Positions 17,363-25,586 of a DNA stretch of 64,000 bases are shown one piece after another. Each line of letters starts with the position of its first letter. Positions within the stretch are counted from its first letter, which is position 1. The notes below the pieces were generated by a model. The model was not told the origin of the DNA. It was given only the letters and a program-made list of their open reading frames with translations, and did not search any database. The DNA comes from Aneurinibacillus soli (GTDB lineage: Bacteria > Bacillota > Bacilli > Aneurinibacillales > Aneurinibacillaceae): contig NZ_AP017312.1 of NCBI RefSeq assembly GCF_002355375.1, forward strand, positions 2,373,001-2,437,000, read 5' to 3'. The position numbers and the translations under genes were made by a program.

Positions 17363-17578
17363 ATGAACAAAGAATCTAAACGTAGAATAGCGATGCTTTT
17401 TATTTTAGTACCCATTTTACTATCAATTTATTTAACCTTTAAAAGCGAGTTTTTGATACCAAAAGGGTATGACTTAGCAATTGAAGGCTATGTAATATCT
17501 AGAACCTTGATGATTATTTTTACATTTTATTTATTGACGCAAGCTGGATATTACATTATTAAAAACACAAAAGACTAA
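17363..17578 (+). CDS. Small two-helix membrane protein of unknown function
   Basis: A 71-residue protein with a basic N-terminus (MNKESKRR), a hydrophobic segment at about 10-28 and a second at about 48-64, ending in a charged tail. ATG 17363 is preferred because AAAGGAG ends 8 bases before it; GTG 17354 overlaps that site. It is AT-rich compared with the flanking genes. No family was recognised. The nearest neighbours, namA upstream (with its own terminator) and a rhodanese on the other strand, give no functional hint. Confidence 0.6.
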   Translation: MNKESKRRIAMLFILVPILLSIYLTFKSEFLIPKGYDLAIEGYVISRTLMIIFTFYLLTQAGYYIIKNTKD

Positions 17579-17581
17579 CAC

Positions 17582-17655
17582 GGCTTTTCAACCGCAACTT
17601 CGGCATGAAAATGGGTGTTGCGGCGAGTATGGACCGAAGTGGTAAGAGGAAGAGA
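17582..17655 (+). repeat. Interspersed repeat family B, copy 1
   Basis: Shares CGGCATGAAAATGG, GCGGCG-GTA and GACCGAAGTGGT-AGAGG in the same order and spacing with 53292-53367. ACTTCGG and CCGAAGT form inverted arms around the core. It begins 4 bases after a stop codon, and copy 2 also follows a gene end. Confidence 0.6.
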
Positions 17656-17724
17656 AGGACATAAGAAGAGGCTACCCCGTTCGCCATATTCTGGCTTTTA
17701 AGACAGCCTTCTTCCTCATCCATT

Positions 17725-18069
17725 TTATTTTTTACTTTCGACACACTCGTTCCAGGCTGTCATTCCACCTTCAAGTGAAACCGCGTTTCGTCCGCGTTCT
17801 CGCAGTAGCTGGGCTGCTTTCCCGGCTTTGTTTCCGGTTGTACAGACGGTAATGATTTGTACGTCCTGCGGCAGACGATCAATCCGATCGAGGGCTTCCT
17901 TATCGTTGTCTCGCATGGCGACATAGGCAATATTATGAGTTTCTCGTCCCTCTACATGCAGACTCCCTGCCTCGTATTTTTCCACATCTCGCACATCGAG
18001 AAACAGAACAGGCTTTCCTTCCGTGAGTATGTTCTGTACTTGTTGTGGTGATAGTTTCTCGTTATTCAT
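17725..18069 (-). CDS. Single-domain rhodanese-like protein
   Basis: A 114-residue rhodanese domain with the active-site loop starting at Cys in TVCTTGNKAGKAA near residues 84-96, the CxxxxK-type loop of small bacterial sulfurtransferases, and the FLDVRDVEKYEAGS entry strand. It transfers sulfane sulfur as a cysteine persulfide; the physiological acceptor is not evident. An AGGGAGGTTATAC site precedes ATG 18069. It lies 42 bases beyond the end of the LysR regulator gene on the same strand, so it could be co-transcribed with it. Confidence 0.88.
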   Translation of the reverse strand: MNNEKLSPQQVQNILTEGKPVLFLDVRDVEKYEAGSLHVEGRETHNIAYVAMRDNDKEALDRIDRLPQDVQIITVCTTGNKAGKAAQLLRERGRNAVSLEGGMTAWNECVESKK

Positions 18070-18111
18070 TTTGTATAACCTCCCTTTTTTTGTTCATTGT
18101 AGCACAGTTTT

Positions 18112-19008
18112 TTATGTACACTCATTATTTACATGTAAAAATGTATCAAGAAACCGGCGGGCGCTCTGTGACACATATCGATCACGAAGCCAGATTACCG
18201 CTGACTCGGACTGAATGTTAGCATCGATAATATTCAGGATGGAAAACTCCTGTGCGGACTGCCTGGTTAGTGCAGATGTGGGGAGCAAGGTAACGCCTAC
18301 GCCTTCCCGGACGAGTGAGAGGAGCATGCTGGCGTTTGGGCATTCGCATACGACATTCGGTTTACATCCGTGCCGCCGGAATTCTTCCATTGTTACTTCA
18401 TACGTTCCCGTTCCGTTAATGCGGTGCAAGAGCAGCAGGGGAACTTTCGCCAGGTCCTGTACTTGTATGCTGCCATCTGGAAAACGAGTTTCCCACTCCT
18501 TTGGCATAACTGCAACGAACGGCTCGGACGGCAGTGGAATCGAGGCGAAGGTGGTCATGTCCACTGGCAAGCGTACAAGCGCAAGCTCGATTTTTCGGTC
18601 GTGCAACTCTTCTGATAATCGGAAGGAATCCCCTTCACGCAATTGAAAACGAAGGAGCGGATAGTGTTCGCGGAAGTGGCGAATGCGCTCGGGCAGATGG
18701 GAAAAACAAGATTGCACACAGCCGATTGATAGCACGCCGCTGATCCCTTTACCGACTTGTTGTACTTCGGTTACGGTTTCCGTAAGATGGTGCAACAGTT
18801 GCTCCGCTTTTTCATATAAGGCCGCTCCCGCCTGTGTGAGCTCCATCTGTCTGCCGTTCCGCTCTAGCAACAGTACACCAAGTTCTTGCTCAAGAAGTTT
18901 GAGCTGCAAGCTCAGCGGTGGCTGCGCCATGTGCAGCCTTTTTGCGGCCCGGGTAATCTGTCCTTCCTCTGCGATTGTTACAAAATACCGCAGCTGTTTA
19001 ATATCCAT
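18112..19008 (-). CDS. LysR family transcriptional regulator, divergent from hpaB
   Basis: A 298-residue LysR-type regulator with a clear N-terminal winged helix-turn-helix (residues 1-60, with TRAAKRLHMAQPPLSLQLKLLE as the helix-turn-helix core) and a C-terminal periplasmic-binding-protein-like effector domain. The N-terminus is of the CatR/BenM type often tied to aromatic degradation. It is transcribed away from hpaB with 145 bases between, the classic layout for a LysR regulator controlling its neighbour. The likely inducer is 4-hydroxyphenylacetate or a pathway intermediate; this is inference from position. Confidence 0.88.
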   Translation of the reverse strand: MDIKQLRYFVTIAEEGQITRAAKRLHMAQPPLSLQLKLLEQELGVLLLERNGRQMELTQAGAALYEKAEQLLHHLTETVTEVQQVGKGISGVLSIGCVQSCFSHLPERIRHFREHYPLLRFQLREGDSFRLSEELHDRKIELALVRLPVDMTTFASIPLPSEPFVAVMPKEWETRFPDGSIQVQDLAKVPLLLLHRINGTGTYEVTMEEFRRHGCKPNVVCECPNASMLLSLVREGVGVTLLPTSALTRQSAQEFSILNIIDANIQSESAVIWLRDRYVSQSARRFLDTFLHVNNECT

Positions 19009-19073
19009 TTGATCGCTCCTGTCTGCTGTTTTCTATACTTTTTACATATACATAATCAATAAAATCGGTATTT

Positions 19074-19103
19074 TTCATATAGAGTAGCACATGCTAGTAT
19101 AAT
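19074..19103 (+). promoter_or_regulatory. Candidate promoter of the hpaB operon
   Basis: TTCATA followed after 18 bases by TATAAT at 19098-19103, within the 145-base divergent region. The weak -35 would fit an activator-dependent promoter. LysR-type T-N11-A half-sites are plausible around it but were not pinned down. Confidence 0.45.
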
Positions 19104-19153
19104 AAATAAAGAAAATTAAGTAATTTCAGATAATATATGAGGAGGAGTTATAC

Positions 19154-20629
19154 ATGGCAGCACGTACGGGACAGCAGTATTTGGACGCGCTTACTGCGGC
19201 GAATAACGAAGTATGGATTCACGGAGAGCGGGTGGAGAAAGTAGCGGAACATCCGGCGTTCCGCAACATTGTGCAAAGTATGGTGAATCTGTATGATCTT
19301 CAGCATGAAAAAGCAGACAAAATGTTGTATACGTCACCGACAACCGGCAATCAAGTCGGCCTGTCGTTTATTGAACCGAAAACAAAAGAAGACCTGTTCG
19401 CTCGCCGTGAGATGATCACAGAATGGGCGCGCTACTCGGGCGGCATGATGGGCCGTTCCCCGGATTATCTGAATACAAGCGTTATGTCTTTCGGTACAGC
19501 GGGTTCGTTCTTTGCCCAGGGTGATCCGCGCTTTGCAGAGAATGCACGTAATTATTATGAATACTGTCGAGAGAATGACATTAGCCTGACGCATACGCTC
19601 ATTCACCCGCAGGCGAATCGTTCTAAAATGCAGTCGGAGCAAAAGGACCCGTATCTTTCAGCCCGCATTGTCGAGAAAAATGCAGATGGTATTGTGGTAG
19701 ATGGCTGTCGCCTGTTAGCCACACTCGGCGGAGTAACAGACGAAATTGTTGTGTTCCCTTCTACGTTGAACAAGGCGACATCGCAGGATGACCCATATGC
19801 GTTTGCGTTTGCGATTCCAAACAATACACCGGGTCTAAAATTCATGTGCCGTGAATCATTTGATTATGGCCGTAATCAGTGGGATCATCCGCTTGGCGCA
19901 CGATTTGATGAAAGCGATGCCATTGTAGTATTTGATAAAGTGCTAGTGCCGTGGGAGCGCGTGTTTGTGTGTGAAAGCACAGACATTTGTAACCGTACCT
20001 ATGTAGAGACGAATGCCGTCGTTCATATGACGCATCAAGTTGTCGCGAAAAACATCGCGAAAACAGAATTTACACTCGGTGTCATCTTGAGCATTATTGA
20101 TGCGATTGGCATTGAGCAGTTCCAGCACGTGAAAGAAAAAGCGTCGGAAGTGATGATCGCGCTTGAAGTGATGCGCTCGCATATGTACCGTGCCGAACAT
20201 AATGCAGCGATTGATAAATACGGCAATATGACGCCGGACTTTGCACCGCTTAATGCGGCACGTAACTGGTACCCAAAAATGTATCAGCGTATTGTTGAAA
20301 TCATTCGTATCTTAGGTTCCTCTGGCTTGATGGCCATTCCGACAGAGGCAGATTTTGATCATGCCGAGATTGGCCCGCTTATGCACCGCTTTAACCAGGG
20401 GGCAAACATCGACGGTTACGATCGTGTGCAGCTGTATCGCCTCGCATGGGATATTGCAATTAGCGCATTCGGCAATCGTCAGGCACTGTATGAGTACTAC
20501 TTCTTTGGGGATCCGGTTCGCATGTCGAATGTATATTATGACATGTACAACAAGCAGCCGTACAAAGATCTCGTAACGGAGTTCTTGAGCCGTGTTAAAA
20601 ATCCAAATCATAAATATGCAGGTGTATAG
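19154..20629 (+). CDS. hpaB: 4-hydroxyphenylacetate 3-monooxygenase, oxygenase component
   Basis: A 491-residue two-component flavin monooxygenase of the HpaB family that uses FADH2 to hydroxylate 4-hydroxyphenylacetate to homoprotocatechuate. The acyl-CoA-dehydrogenase-like fold is evident, with RSPDYLNTS near residues 98-106, THTLIHPQANRS and the C-terminal RVQLYRLAWDIAISAFGNRQALYEYYFFGDP segment. It needs a separate flavin reductase (HpaC), not found in this window. A GAGGAGGAGTTATAC site precedes ATG 19154. The downstream hpaG and hpaF genes support the 4-hydroxyphenylacetate pathway rather than a chlorophenol or nitrophenol substrate. Confidence 0.9.
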   Translation: MAARTGQQYLDALTAANNEVWIHGERVEKVAEHPAFRNIVQSMVNLYDLQHEKADKMLYTSPTTGNQVGLSFIEPKTKEDLFARREMITEWARYSGGMMGRSPDYLNTSVMSFGTAGSFFAQGDPRFAENARNYYEYCRENDISLTHTLIHPQANRSKMQSEQKDPYLSARIVEKNADGIVVDGCRLLATLGGVTDEIVVFPSTLNKATSQDDPYAFAFAIPNNTPGLKFMCRESFDYGRNQWDHPLGARFDESDAIVVFDKVLVPWERVFVCESTDICNRTYVETNAVVHMTHQVVAKNIAKTEFTLGVILSIIDAIGIEQFQHVKEKASEVMIALEVMRSHMYRAEHNAAIDKYGNMTPDFAPLNAARNWYPKMYQRIVEIIRILGSSGLMAIPTEADFDHAEIGPLMHRFNQGANIDGYDRVQLYRLAWDIAISAFGNRQALYEYYFFGDPVRMSNVYYDMYNKQPYKDLVTEFLSRVKNPNHKYAGV

Positions 20630-20649
20630 CCTGTAAGTGAACGGCAGGT

Positions 20650-20684
20650 GGACCGGTGAGAAGAGCATTCTTTTCCCGGTCTAC
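20650..20684 (+). other. Intercistronic hairpin between hpaB and hpaG
   Basis: GTGGACCGG pairs with CCGGTCTAC, with GAGAAGAG and CTTTTC extending the stem and no U-tract. It may reduce or stabilise the message between the monooxygenase and the lower-pathway genes. Confidence 0.45.
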
Positions 20685-20732
20685 TTGAATGTGTGGCACG
20701 GTCATATAAGAGAGTAAAAGGAGTGAAATTAG

Positions 20733-21524
20733 ATGAGCAGAGCAATAATCAAGCGCTTCGGGAGACTACAGACAGAAGAGGCATGGGTGAATCTGGGTGA
20801 ACACACACTGGAGTTGAACGATAGACAGTATGATATCAACCAGCTTGCCTTTGCGGCTCCGATAGCGGGCATGATCTATGGGACACAATTGAACTACAAA
20901 GGGGCGCTTACCGCACTGGGTGGGGCAGTCAATGAAGCACCGTATATGGCGGCACCTAAAGCCCCGATTTTGTACATAAAGCCAGCGAATACAATTGCCG
21001 CGAATGGGGCTAGGATTCCCTTGCCGGATGATGTGCCAAAGCTTGCGATGGGAGCGGCACTTGGTGTTGTCATCGGTCACAGCGCGACCCGTGTGTGTGA
21101 GTCGGAGGCACTCGACTACGTAGCTGGCTATACGGTAGTGAATGATGTAAGCATTCCGCATGCGAGTGTGTACCGCCCGGCGATTGCCCAGCAAGCACGG
21201 GACGGATTCTGCCCGATTGGCCCGTGGGTAATCGAGCGGGATGCTGTCGCAGACCCGGATGCACTCGGGGTGCGGGTGTTCATTAATGGGGAGTTGCGTC
21301 AGAAAAATACGACTGCGAATCTGATTCGTTCGGTGACACGTCTGCTGGTAGATGTGACGGATTTTATGACGCTAAATCCAGGGGATGTGCTGCTTGTCGG
21401 TGTACCGGAAGATGCCCCGCTCGCCGGAGCAGGCGATCAGGTGCGGATCGAGATTGATGAAGTCGGCTGGCTTGAGAATACGGTTGTACCGGAGCGTGAC
21501 TGGATGAAGGAGGGAGCTGTATGA
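20733..21524 (+). CDS. hpaG1: HpaG-like isomerase/decarboxylase subunit (N-terminal half equivalent)
   Basis: A 263-residue FAH-superfamily protein corresponding to one half of the bifunctional HpaG/HpcE protein of enterobacteria. That protein decarboxylates 5-oxopent-3-ene-1,2,5-tricarboxylate and isomerises the product in homoprotocatechuate breakdown. It has family sequences such as PILYIKPANTIAANG near 87-101, YVAGYTVVNDVS near 129-140 and LNPGDVLLVGVPE near the end. In Bacillales the two halves are separate genes, as here. It overlaps its partner by 4 bases (ATGA). An AAAGGAGTGAAATTAG site precedes ATG 20733. Confidence 0.85.
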   Translation: MSRAIIKRFGRLQTEEAWVNLGEHTLELNDRQYDINQLAFAAPIAGMIYGTQLNYKGALTALGGAVNEAPYMAAPKAPILYIKPANTIAANGARIPLPDDVPKLAMGAALGVVIGHSATRVCESEALDYVAGYTVVNDVSIPHASVYRPAIAQQARDGFCPIGPWVIERDAVADPDALGVRVFINGELRQKNTTANLIRSVTRLLVDVTDFMTLNPGDVLLVGVPEDAPLAGAGDQVRIEIDEVGWLENTVVPERDWMKEGAV

Positions 21525-22267
21525 AACGAGCACGTGTAGCGTATGGCGGAGCGATTCATAGCGCGGTTGAAATGGAGGGGAGCGTGAAGCTGGCGGATGG
21601 GCGTGTGGTGGCAGAGGATGCGGTAGTCTGGCTGCCGCCGATTGAGCCGCGCACCGTGTTTGCCCTTGGTCTGAATTATGCGGATCATGCGGCGGAGCTG
21701 GCGTTTACGGCACCGACTGAACCGCTTGTGTTTCTCAAAGGGCCGAATACGTTCATCGGCCATCGCGGCCAAACGCGCCGTCCGGCGGATGTGACATATA
21801 TGCATTATGAATGTGAACTCGGTGTCGTCATCGGTCGTTCCGCACGCAAGGTAAAGCGGGAAGACGCATATGACTACGTGGCAGGCTATACGGTTGCGAA
21901 CGATTATGCGATCCGTGACTACTTAGAGAACTATTATCGTCCGAATCTGCGAGTCAAAAACAGGGACACATGCACACCGATCGGCCCATGGCTTGTGGAT
22001 GCTGCGGATGTAGCCGATCCAATGAATCTGGCGCTGCACACATATGTAAACGGCAAGCTCGTACAGCAAGGGACTACAGCGGACATGATTTTCAGTATTC
22101 CCGTGCTGATTGAATACTTGAGTAGTTTCATGACGTTAAATGCAGGGGATGTGATTCTCACCGGCACGCCGAAGGGCTCGGTTGATACGAAAGTGGGCGA
22201 TGAAGTTATAACAGAGGTTGAGGGCATTGGGCGCCTGGTCAATACGATTGTGGGGGATGAAGTCTGA
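21521..22267 (+). CDS. hpaG2: HpaG-like isomerase/decarboxylase subunit (C-terminal half equivalent)
   Basis: A 248-residue FAH-superfamily protein, the second half of the split HpaG. Conserved pieces include FALGLNYADHAAEL near 47-60, PLVFLKGPNTFIGH, the E-x-E metal ligands around MHYECELGVVIG, and TLNAGDVILTGTPKGS near the C-terminus. The two subunits probably divide decarboxylase and isomerase activity as in HpcE. It is translationally coupled to hpaG1 (overlap) and to hpaF (one shared base). Confidence 0.87.
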   Translation: MKRARVAYGGAIHSAVEMEGSVKLADGRVVAEDAVVWLPPIEPRTVFALGLNYADHAAELAFTAPTEPLVFLKGPNTFIGHRGQTRRPADVTYMHYECELGVVIGRSARKVKREDAYDYVAGYTVANDYAIRDYLENYYRPNLRVKNRDTCTPIGPWLVDAADVADPMNLALHTYVNGKLVQQGTTADMIFSIPVLIEYLSSFMTLNAGDVILTGTPKGSVDTKVGDEVITEVEGIGRLVNTIVGDEV

Positions 22268-22653
22268 TGCCGCATATTATTGTCGAATACACGGATAACA
22301 TTAAGGTAGAAGGTGATATTTCCGGCCTCCTCCGAAAAATCAATGATGTCCTCATTGGTCGTGCGCCTCTGTTTCCGGTCGGTGGCATTCGTTCGCGGGC
22401 GATTGAATTGCAAGATTATTGCGTGGCGGACGGAACAGAGGATGATGCGTTCGTCCATGTGACGCTAAAAATTGGTGCAGGACGGTCTGAAGCAGACAAG
22501 CAGGCTGTATGCGATGAGTTATTTGAGAAGGTAAAGGAGCATTTTGCCGAGTTGTTTGCGACACGCTATCTGGCGCTGTCGATGGAACTGGTAGAATTTA
22601 GTGAAGTAGGGACGTATAAGCATAACAATATTCATGCGCGTTACAAGAAATAG
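22267..22653 (+). CDS. hpaF: 5-carboxymethyl-2-hydroxymuconate isomerase
   Basis: A 128-residue tautomerase-superfamily enzyme beginning Met-Pro, where Pro is the catalytic base after Met removal. It isomerises 5-carboxymethyl-2-hydroxymuconate in the homoprotocatechuate pathway. The start PHIIVEYTDNI and the segment FVHVTLKIGAGRSEADKQ are typical of CHMI. Length matches the family (about 126). It is the last gene of this operon. The ring-cleavage dioxygenase, semialdehyde dehydrogenase, hydratase and aldolase that the pathway also needs are not next to it. Confidence 0.9.
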   Translation: MPHIIVEYTDNIKVEGDISGLLRKINDVLIGRAPLFPVGGIRSRAIELQDYCVADGTEDDAFVHVTLKIGAGRSEADKQAVCDELFEKVKEHFAELFATRYLALSMELVEFSEVGTYKHNNIHARYKK

Positions 22654-22658
22654 TGTTC

Positions 22659-22696
22659 GGAGCTGTCGAAAAATTGGAAGCTAGTTCGGCAGCTCA
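22659..22696. other. Hairpin between convergent hpaF and TRIC genes
   Basis: GAGCTGTCGAA pairs with TTCGGCAGCTC with a short loop. It lacks a U-run on either side and overlaps the last codons of the minus-strand gene. It may act as a weak bidirectional terminator. Confidence 0.5.
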
Positions 22697-23289
22697 CGTA
22701 ATCGTAAATGCCACTTGTACACAATGGAGAGCATACGCAGTATGGTCACAGCTATGAACAGCGAATACAATTCAACTACATTATGAGTATCCACCCATCC
22801 CATGCCAATCACGACGCCGACTAAAATCGCCCATACGGCATAAATCTCCTGCTGGAGAATCATCGGTTTTCGGCGGGCTAATACATCACGCAGCATGCCC
22901 CCGCCAATGCCTGTTACAATAGAAGAAAGAATAACGGCTCCAAGCGGCAAATGGAAGCTAAGAGCAAAAATCGCTCCCTGTATCGCAAATGCGGATAACC
23001 CGACGGCATCAAAAAAGTCATTCCAGCGATTCCAGGAATGCAGCCAGTTTTTAGGTAGCATATAAATGATCGTAATAGCTGCTAACGCAATGTACAGCAG
23101 AGAGCCCTGCTCCCATATTGGTTTAACGGGTAAGCCCATTAATACACAGCGAATATAGCCACCTCCGAACGATGCAGCCAAACCGAGGACGTATACCCCG
23201 AATATATCGTATTTTTCCTGCAGGGCAACAATGGCACCGCTAAAAGCAAATGCAATGATCGCCATACTATTAAAAAAATCCCACTCCAT
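22681..23289 (-). CDS. TRIC/UPF0126 family membrane protein (trimeric cation channel type)
   Basis: A 202-residue protein with seven predicted membrane segments made of two similar halves, each with a Gly-rich stretch (FGGGYIR in the first, GIGGGMLRDVL in the second) as in UPF0126/YicG proteins. Prokaryotic members with this fold form potassium-permeable trimers. ATG 23289 is preferred over 23316 because GAGG lies 10 bases before it and the length is then standard. It is separate from hpaF, which converges on it. Confidence 0.85.
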   Translation of the reverse strand: MEWDFFNSMAIIAFAFSGAIVALQEKYDIFGVYVLGLAASFGGGYIRCVLMGLPVKPIWEQGSLLYIALAAITIIYMLPKNWLHSWNRWNDFFDAVGLSAFAIQGAIFALSFHLPLGAVILSSIVTGIGGGMLRDVLARRKPMILQQEIYAVWAILVGVVIGMGWVDTHNVVELYSLFIAVTILRMLSIVYKWHLRLRELPN

Positions 23290-23461
23290 GTTGATCGCCT
23301 CAAGTCGAAAAGTCATTTTACAAAATGCTGATTCAAAGTATAAAGTTGTAAGCGTTTTTCACTCAATGTGGAAGTAACCAAAAAAAGTGCTGTTTGTTTG
23401 TGGATTTCCACAAATGACGAAGAGGGCAGCTTTTTGTGATATCGATAACGTTTGGGGGTGA

Positions 23462-23670
23462 GGGAGTGGGAGAAGAGAGGAGCCGTTCGTTTGGTTACGC
23501 TTGCAGGGAAGCTGGGACTGTCCGCTCCGGGAGCCCGGCGAACTCGCCCGCAAAGAAAGTTCTACGATGTTGATTCGCCGAAGGATTGCGGGCAAAGGCC
23601 CGTTCGACGTTCTCCCTCCGCTGAGTAGGCGCGTAAAGGCACTCTCTTGCTCCACCCTTCTCCCACTCCC
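23462..23670 (+). repeat. Terminal-inverted-repeat element, copy A2 (diverged)
   Basis: 209 bases bounded by GGGAGTGGGAGAAG at 23462-23475 and its exact reverse complement at 23657-23670. The interior shares ACTGTCCGC, GCGAACTCGCC, GGGCAAAGGCCCGTTCG and CGCGTA-AGGC with copies A1 and A3, although the terminal sequences have diverged in parallel on both ends. This suggests selection for pairing of the ends, i.e. an RNA or DNA hairpin. No coding capacity was recognised. Confidence 0.7.
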
Positions 23671-24043
23671 CGCACAACGTTTCGGTTTACAAAAAACATG
23701 CACGCCAGAACGCTTCCTTATTTTTTACTTGTAGAGCAAAGCTCAGCCTCTTGATTATACTTGAGGGTTTTCATCCAAACTGCGTTAGGAGCGGGATCGG
23801 GCGGGGCAACGGAACGCCTGTACGCGACTCCCTAGCGGAAGGGGCTAGACGAACGGGCTTTTGCCCACAATGCTTCGCTGCAAATACATCGCGGGCATGT
23901 TTTGTGGGCGAGTTCGTCTGGCACCTGGAGCGGACAGTCCCCACTTCTCTGTAAGCGTACCAAAGTGACGAGGCCCTACCCGATCCCGCTCCTCCACCAC
24001 ACTTTGGAGAAACCCTCCACCAAGAACAAGAGACTGCCTCGGC
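23668..24043 (-). repeat. Interspersed repeat block, copy A3, inverted relative to A1
   Basis: The core element runs 23788-23992 (205 bases). It has GGAGCGGGATCGGGCGGGGC at 23788-23807 and a right end at 23973-23992 matching 18 of 20 complementary bases. The block is the reverse complement of 3594-4015 for most of its length, including AAACCGAAACGTTGTGC on one side and GAGGCAG-CTCT on the other. With A2 it makes a composite of two adjacent elements in the region between a minus-strand and a plus-strand gene. Confidence 0.8.
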
Positions 24044-24120
24044 CTCTTGATTTATGTTTGTCACACTTCAAAAACTCAGATAAAATCAAACATATAGATA
24101 AAACATAGGGCGGGGATTGT

Positions 24121-25539
24121 ATGATTGCTCAAACTTCCTCTTCTCCTGCGCAAAAAACAGCGCCTACGCTGCGAATACAGGAGAAACTGCAAGGTATTTT
24201 TATTGGACTGTTAGCCTGTGGATACATTCTGCTCCAGTTTTTTCATCAGCACTGGTTGGAGATAGGGCTTAGTATTATAATCGGACTTATCATTGTCACG
24301 ATTCTACCAACGCTTCGGGGTAGCACGATGGTCGTGAGCGTAGTTCTTCTCGTAGGTGGCATCATCTTGTTAAGTGCGAATCGGGCTCCTGTTCAAGAGT
24401 GGCTGGCCGGTTTTCGGATTAACTTAACGCTGGTGGCGCTTTTTATTTTTTCCCCATTGCTTGGGATTCCGATAAAAATAGGCGGATACGTGCAGGCATT
24501 GAAGAGTGTATTTAAGGAAAAGATGAATCAGCCTTACTTTTTCTTTCTCGGATCGTCGATCTTAACGCATATACTTGGAACTGTGCTGAATATCGGATCG
24601 ACGGCGATTGTGTATCATCTGTCAACTGCTTCTAAAATTCGGGTCCCCCGTTTGTTAGCAGATGGGATCAGTCGAGGATTTGGGAGTGCGATCTTTTGGT
24701 CGCCGTACTTCGCAGCCATGGCGCTTGTGCTCAGTCAGCTGCCGATTACCTGGTCATCGATTGTACTACCTGCGATCGGTCTTGCTCTGATCAGCTTTGT
24801 CGTTAGCTTGCTCATTGATTTGCCGATTATTAGACAGGTCACGGCTGAGGATAATCAGGATGATGAAGAGGAGATCGTACATCAAACAGCAAGGACGAGT
24901 GGCATTAAAAAAGTAGTCGAGCTATTTAGTATCCTTCTCGCAATTATGGCGATTGTTTTAGTTATTGAGAGGCTATCTAATTTTGGAATGGTCGTCATTA
25001 TTTGTCTCGTCTCGCTTGTTTTTTCGTTTGTATGGTGTATGCTAGCAGGGAAAACAGGTGAGTACGTACGAGAGCTTCGCGATCATACGTTTCTTTCAAT
25101 TCCCCGGATGAAAAAGGAAGTTGTGTTATTTTTAGTGGCCGGATTTTTTAGCAGCGCGTTAAGTCATGTAAACCTGGGTACTTTTTTTGTGGAGCAGCTC
25201 AATCAAGTATTCGGATCTTTTATCATCGGTAAGGCGTGTTTTCTATCGATCCTCGTTGTACTTTCGGCGATGATTGGCTTGCATCCGATCATCATGATTA
25301 GCATTTTTGTGACAACGATCCAACCGGAGCTGATCGGAGTGAGTAATGCATTTTTTGCGGTGCTGCTTCTGGGGAGTTTTGGGATCGCGAATGTGATTTC
25401 GCCAGCATCAGGTGCGAATAATTTGCTTTCGAATGTGTTAAGGGCAGACATATTGGATGTCTCGATTCGCTGGAATCGTAACTATGTGTTCGCAATGGCT
25501 ATTATTTTGCCGATTTATTTGCAACTCATTCGTTTGTAA
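24121..25539 (+). CDS. Multi-pass membrane protein of unknown function
   Basis: A 472-residue protein with about 11-12 hydrophobic segments spread over the whole length. A charged cytoplasmic-type loop (AEDNQDDEEEIVHQ) near residues 241-255 separates two halves, the layout of an ion-transporter-like permease. Residues such as GSTAIVYHLSTASKIRVPRLL and SPASGANNLLSNVL suggest re-entrant loops in each half, but no family was recognised confidently. A GGCGGGGATTGT site precedes ATG 24121. It stands alone between the repeat cluster and an exonuclease gene. Substrate unknown. Confidence 0.65.
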   Translation: MIAQTSSSPAQKTAPTLRIQEKLQGIFIGLLACGYILLQFFHQHWLEIGLSIIIGLIIVTILPTLRGSTMVVSVVLLVGGIILLSANRAPVQEWLAGFRINLTLVALFIFSPLLGIPIKIGGYVQALKSVFKEKMNQPYFFFLGSSILTHILGTVLNIGSTAIVYHLSTASKIRVPRLLADGISRGFGSAIFWSPYFAAMALVLSQLPITWSSIVLPAIGLALISFVVSLLIDLPIIRQVTAEDNQDDEEEIVHQTARTSGIKKVVELFSILLAIMAIVLVIERLSNFGMVVIICLVSLVFSFVWCMLAGKTGEYVRELRDHTFLSIPRMKKEVVLFLVAGFFSSALSHVNLGTFFVEQLNQVFGSFIIGKACFLSILVVLSAMIGLHPIIMISIFVTTIQPELIGVSNAFFAVLLLGSFGIANVISPASGANNLLSNVLRADILDVSIRWNRNYVFAMAIILPIYLQLIRL

Positions 25540-25586
25540 GGCATGCTATAACGTAGAGGATGAATCCAGGCAAGGTGGTCATAGTG

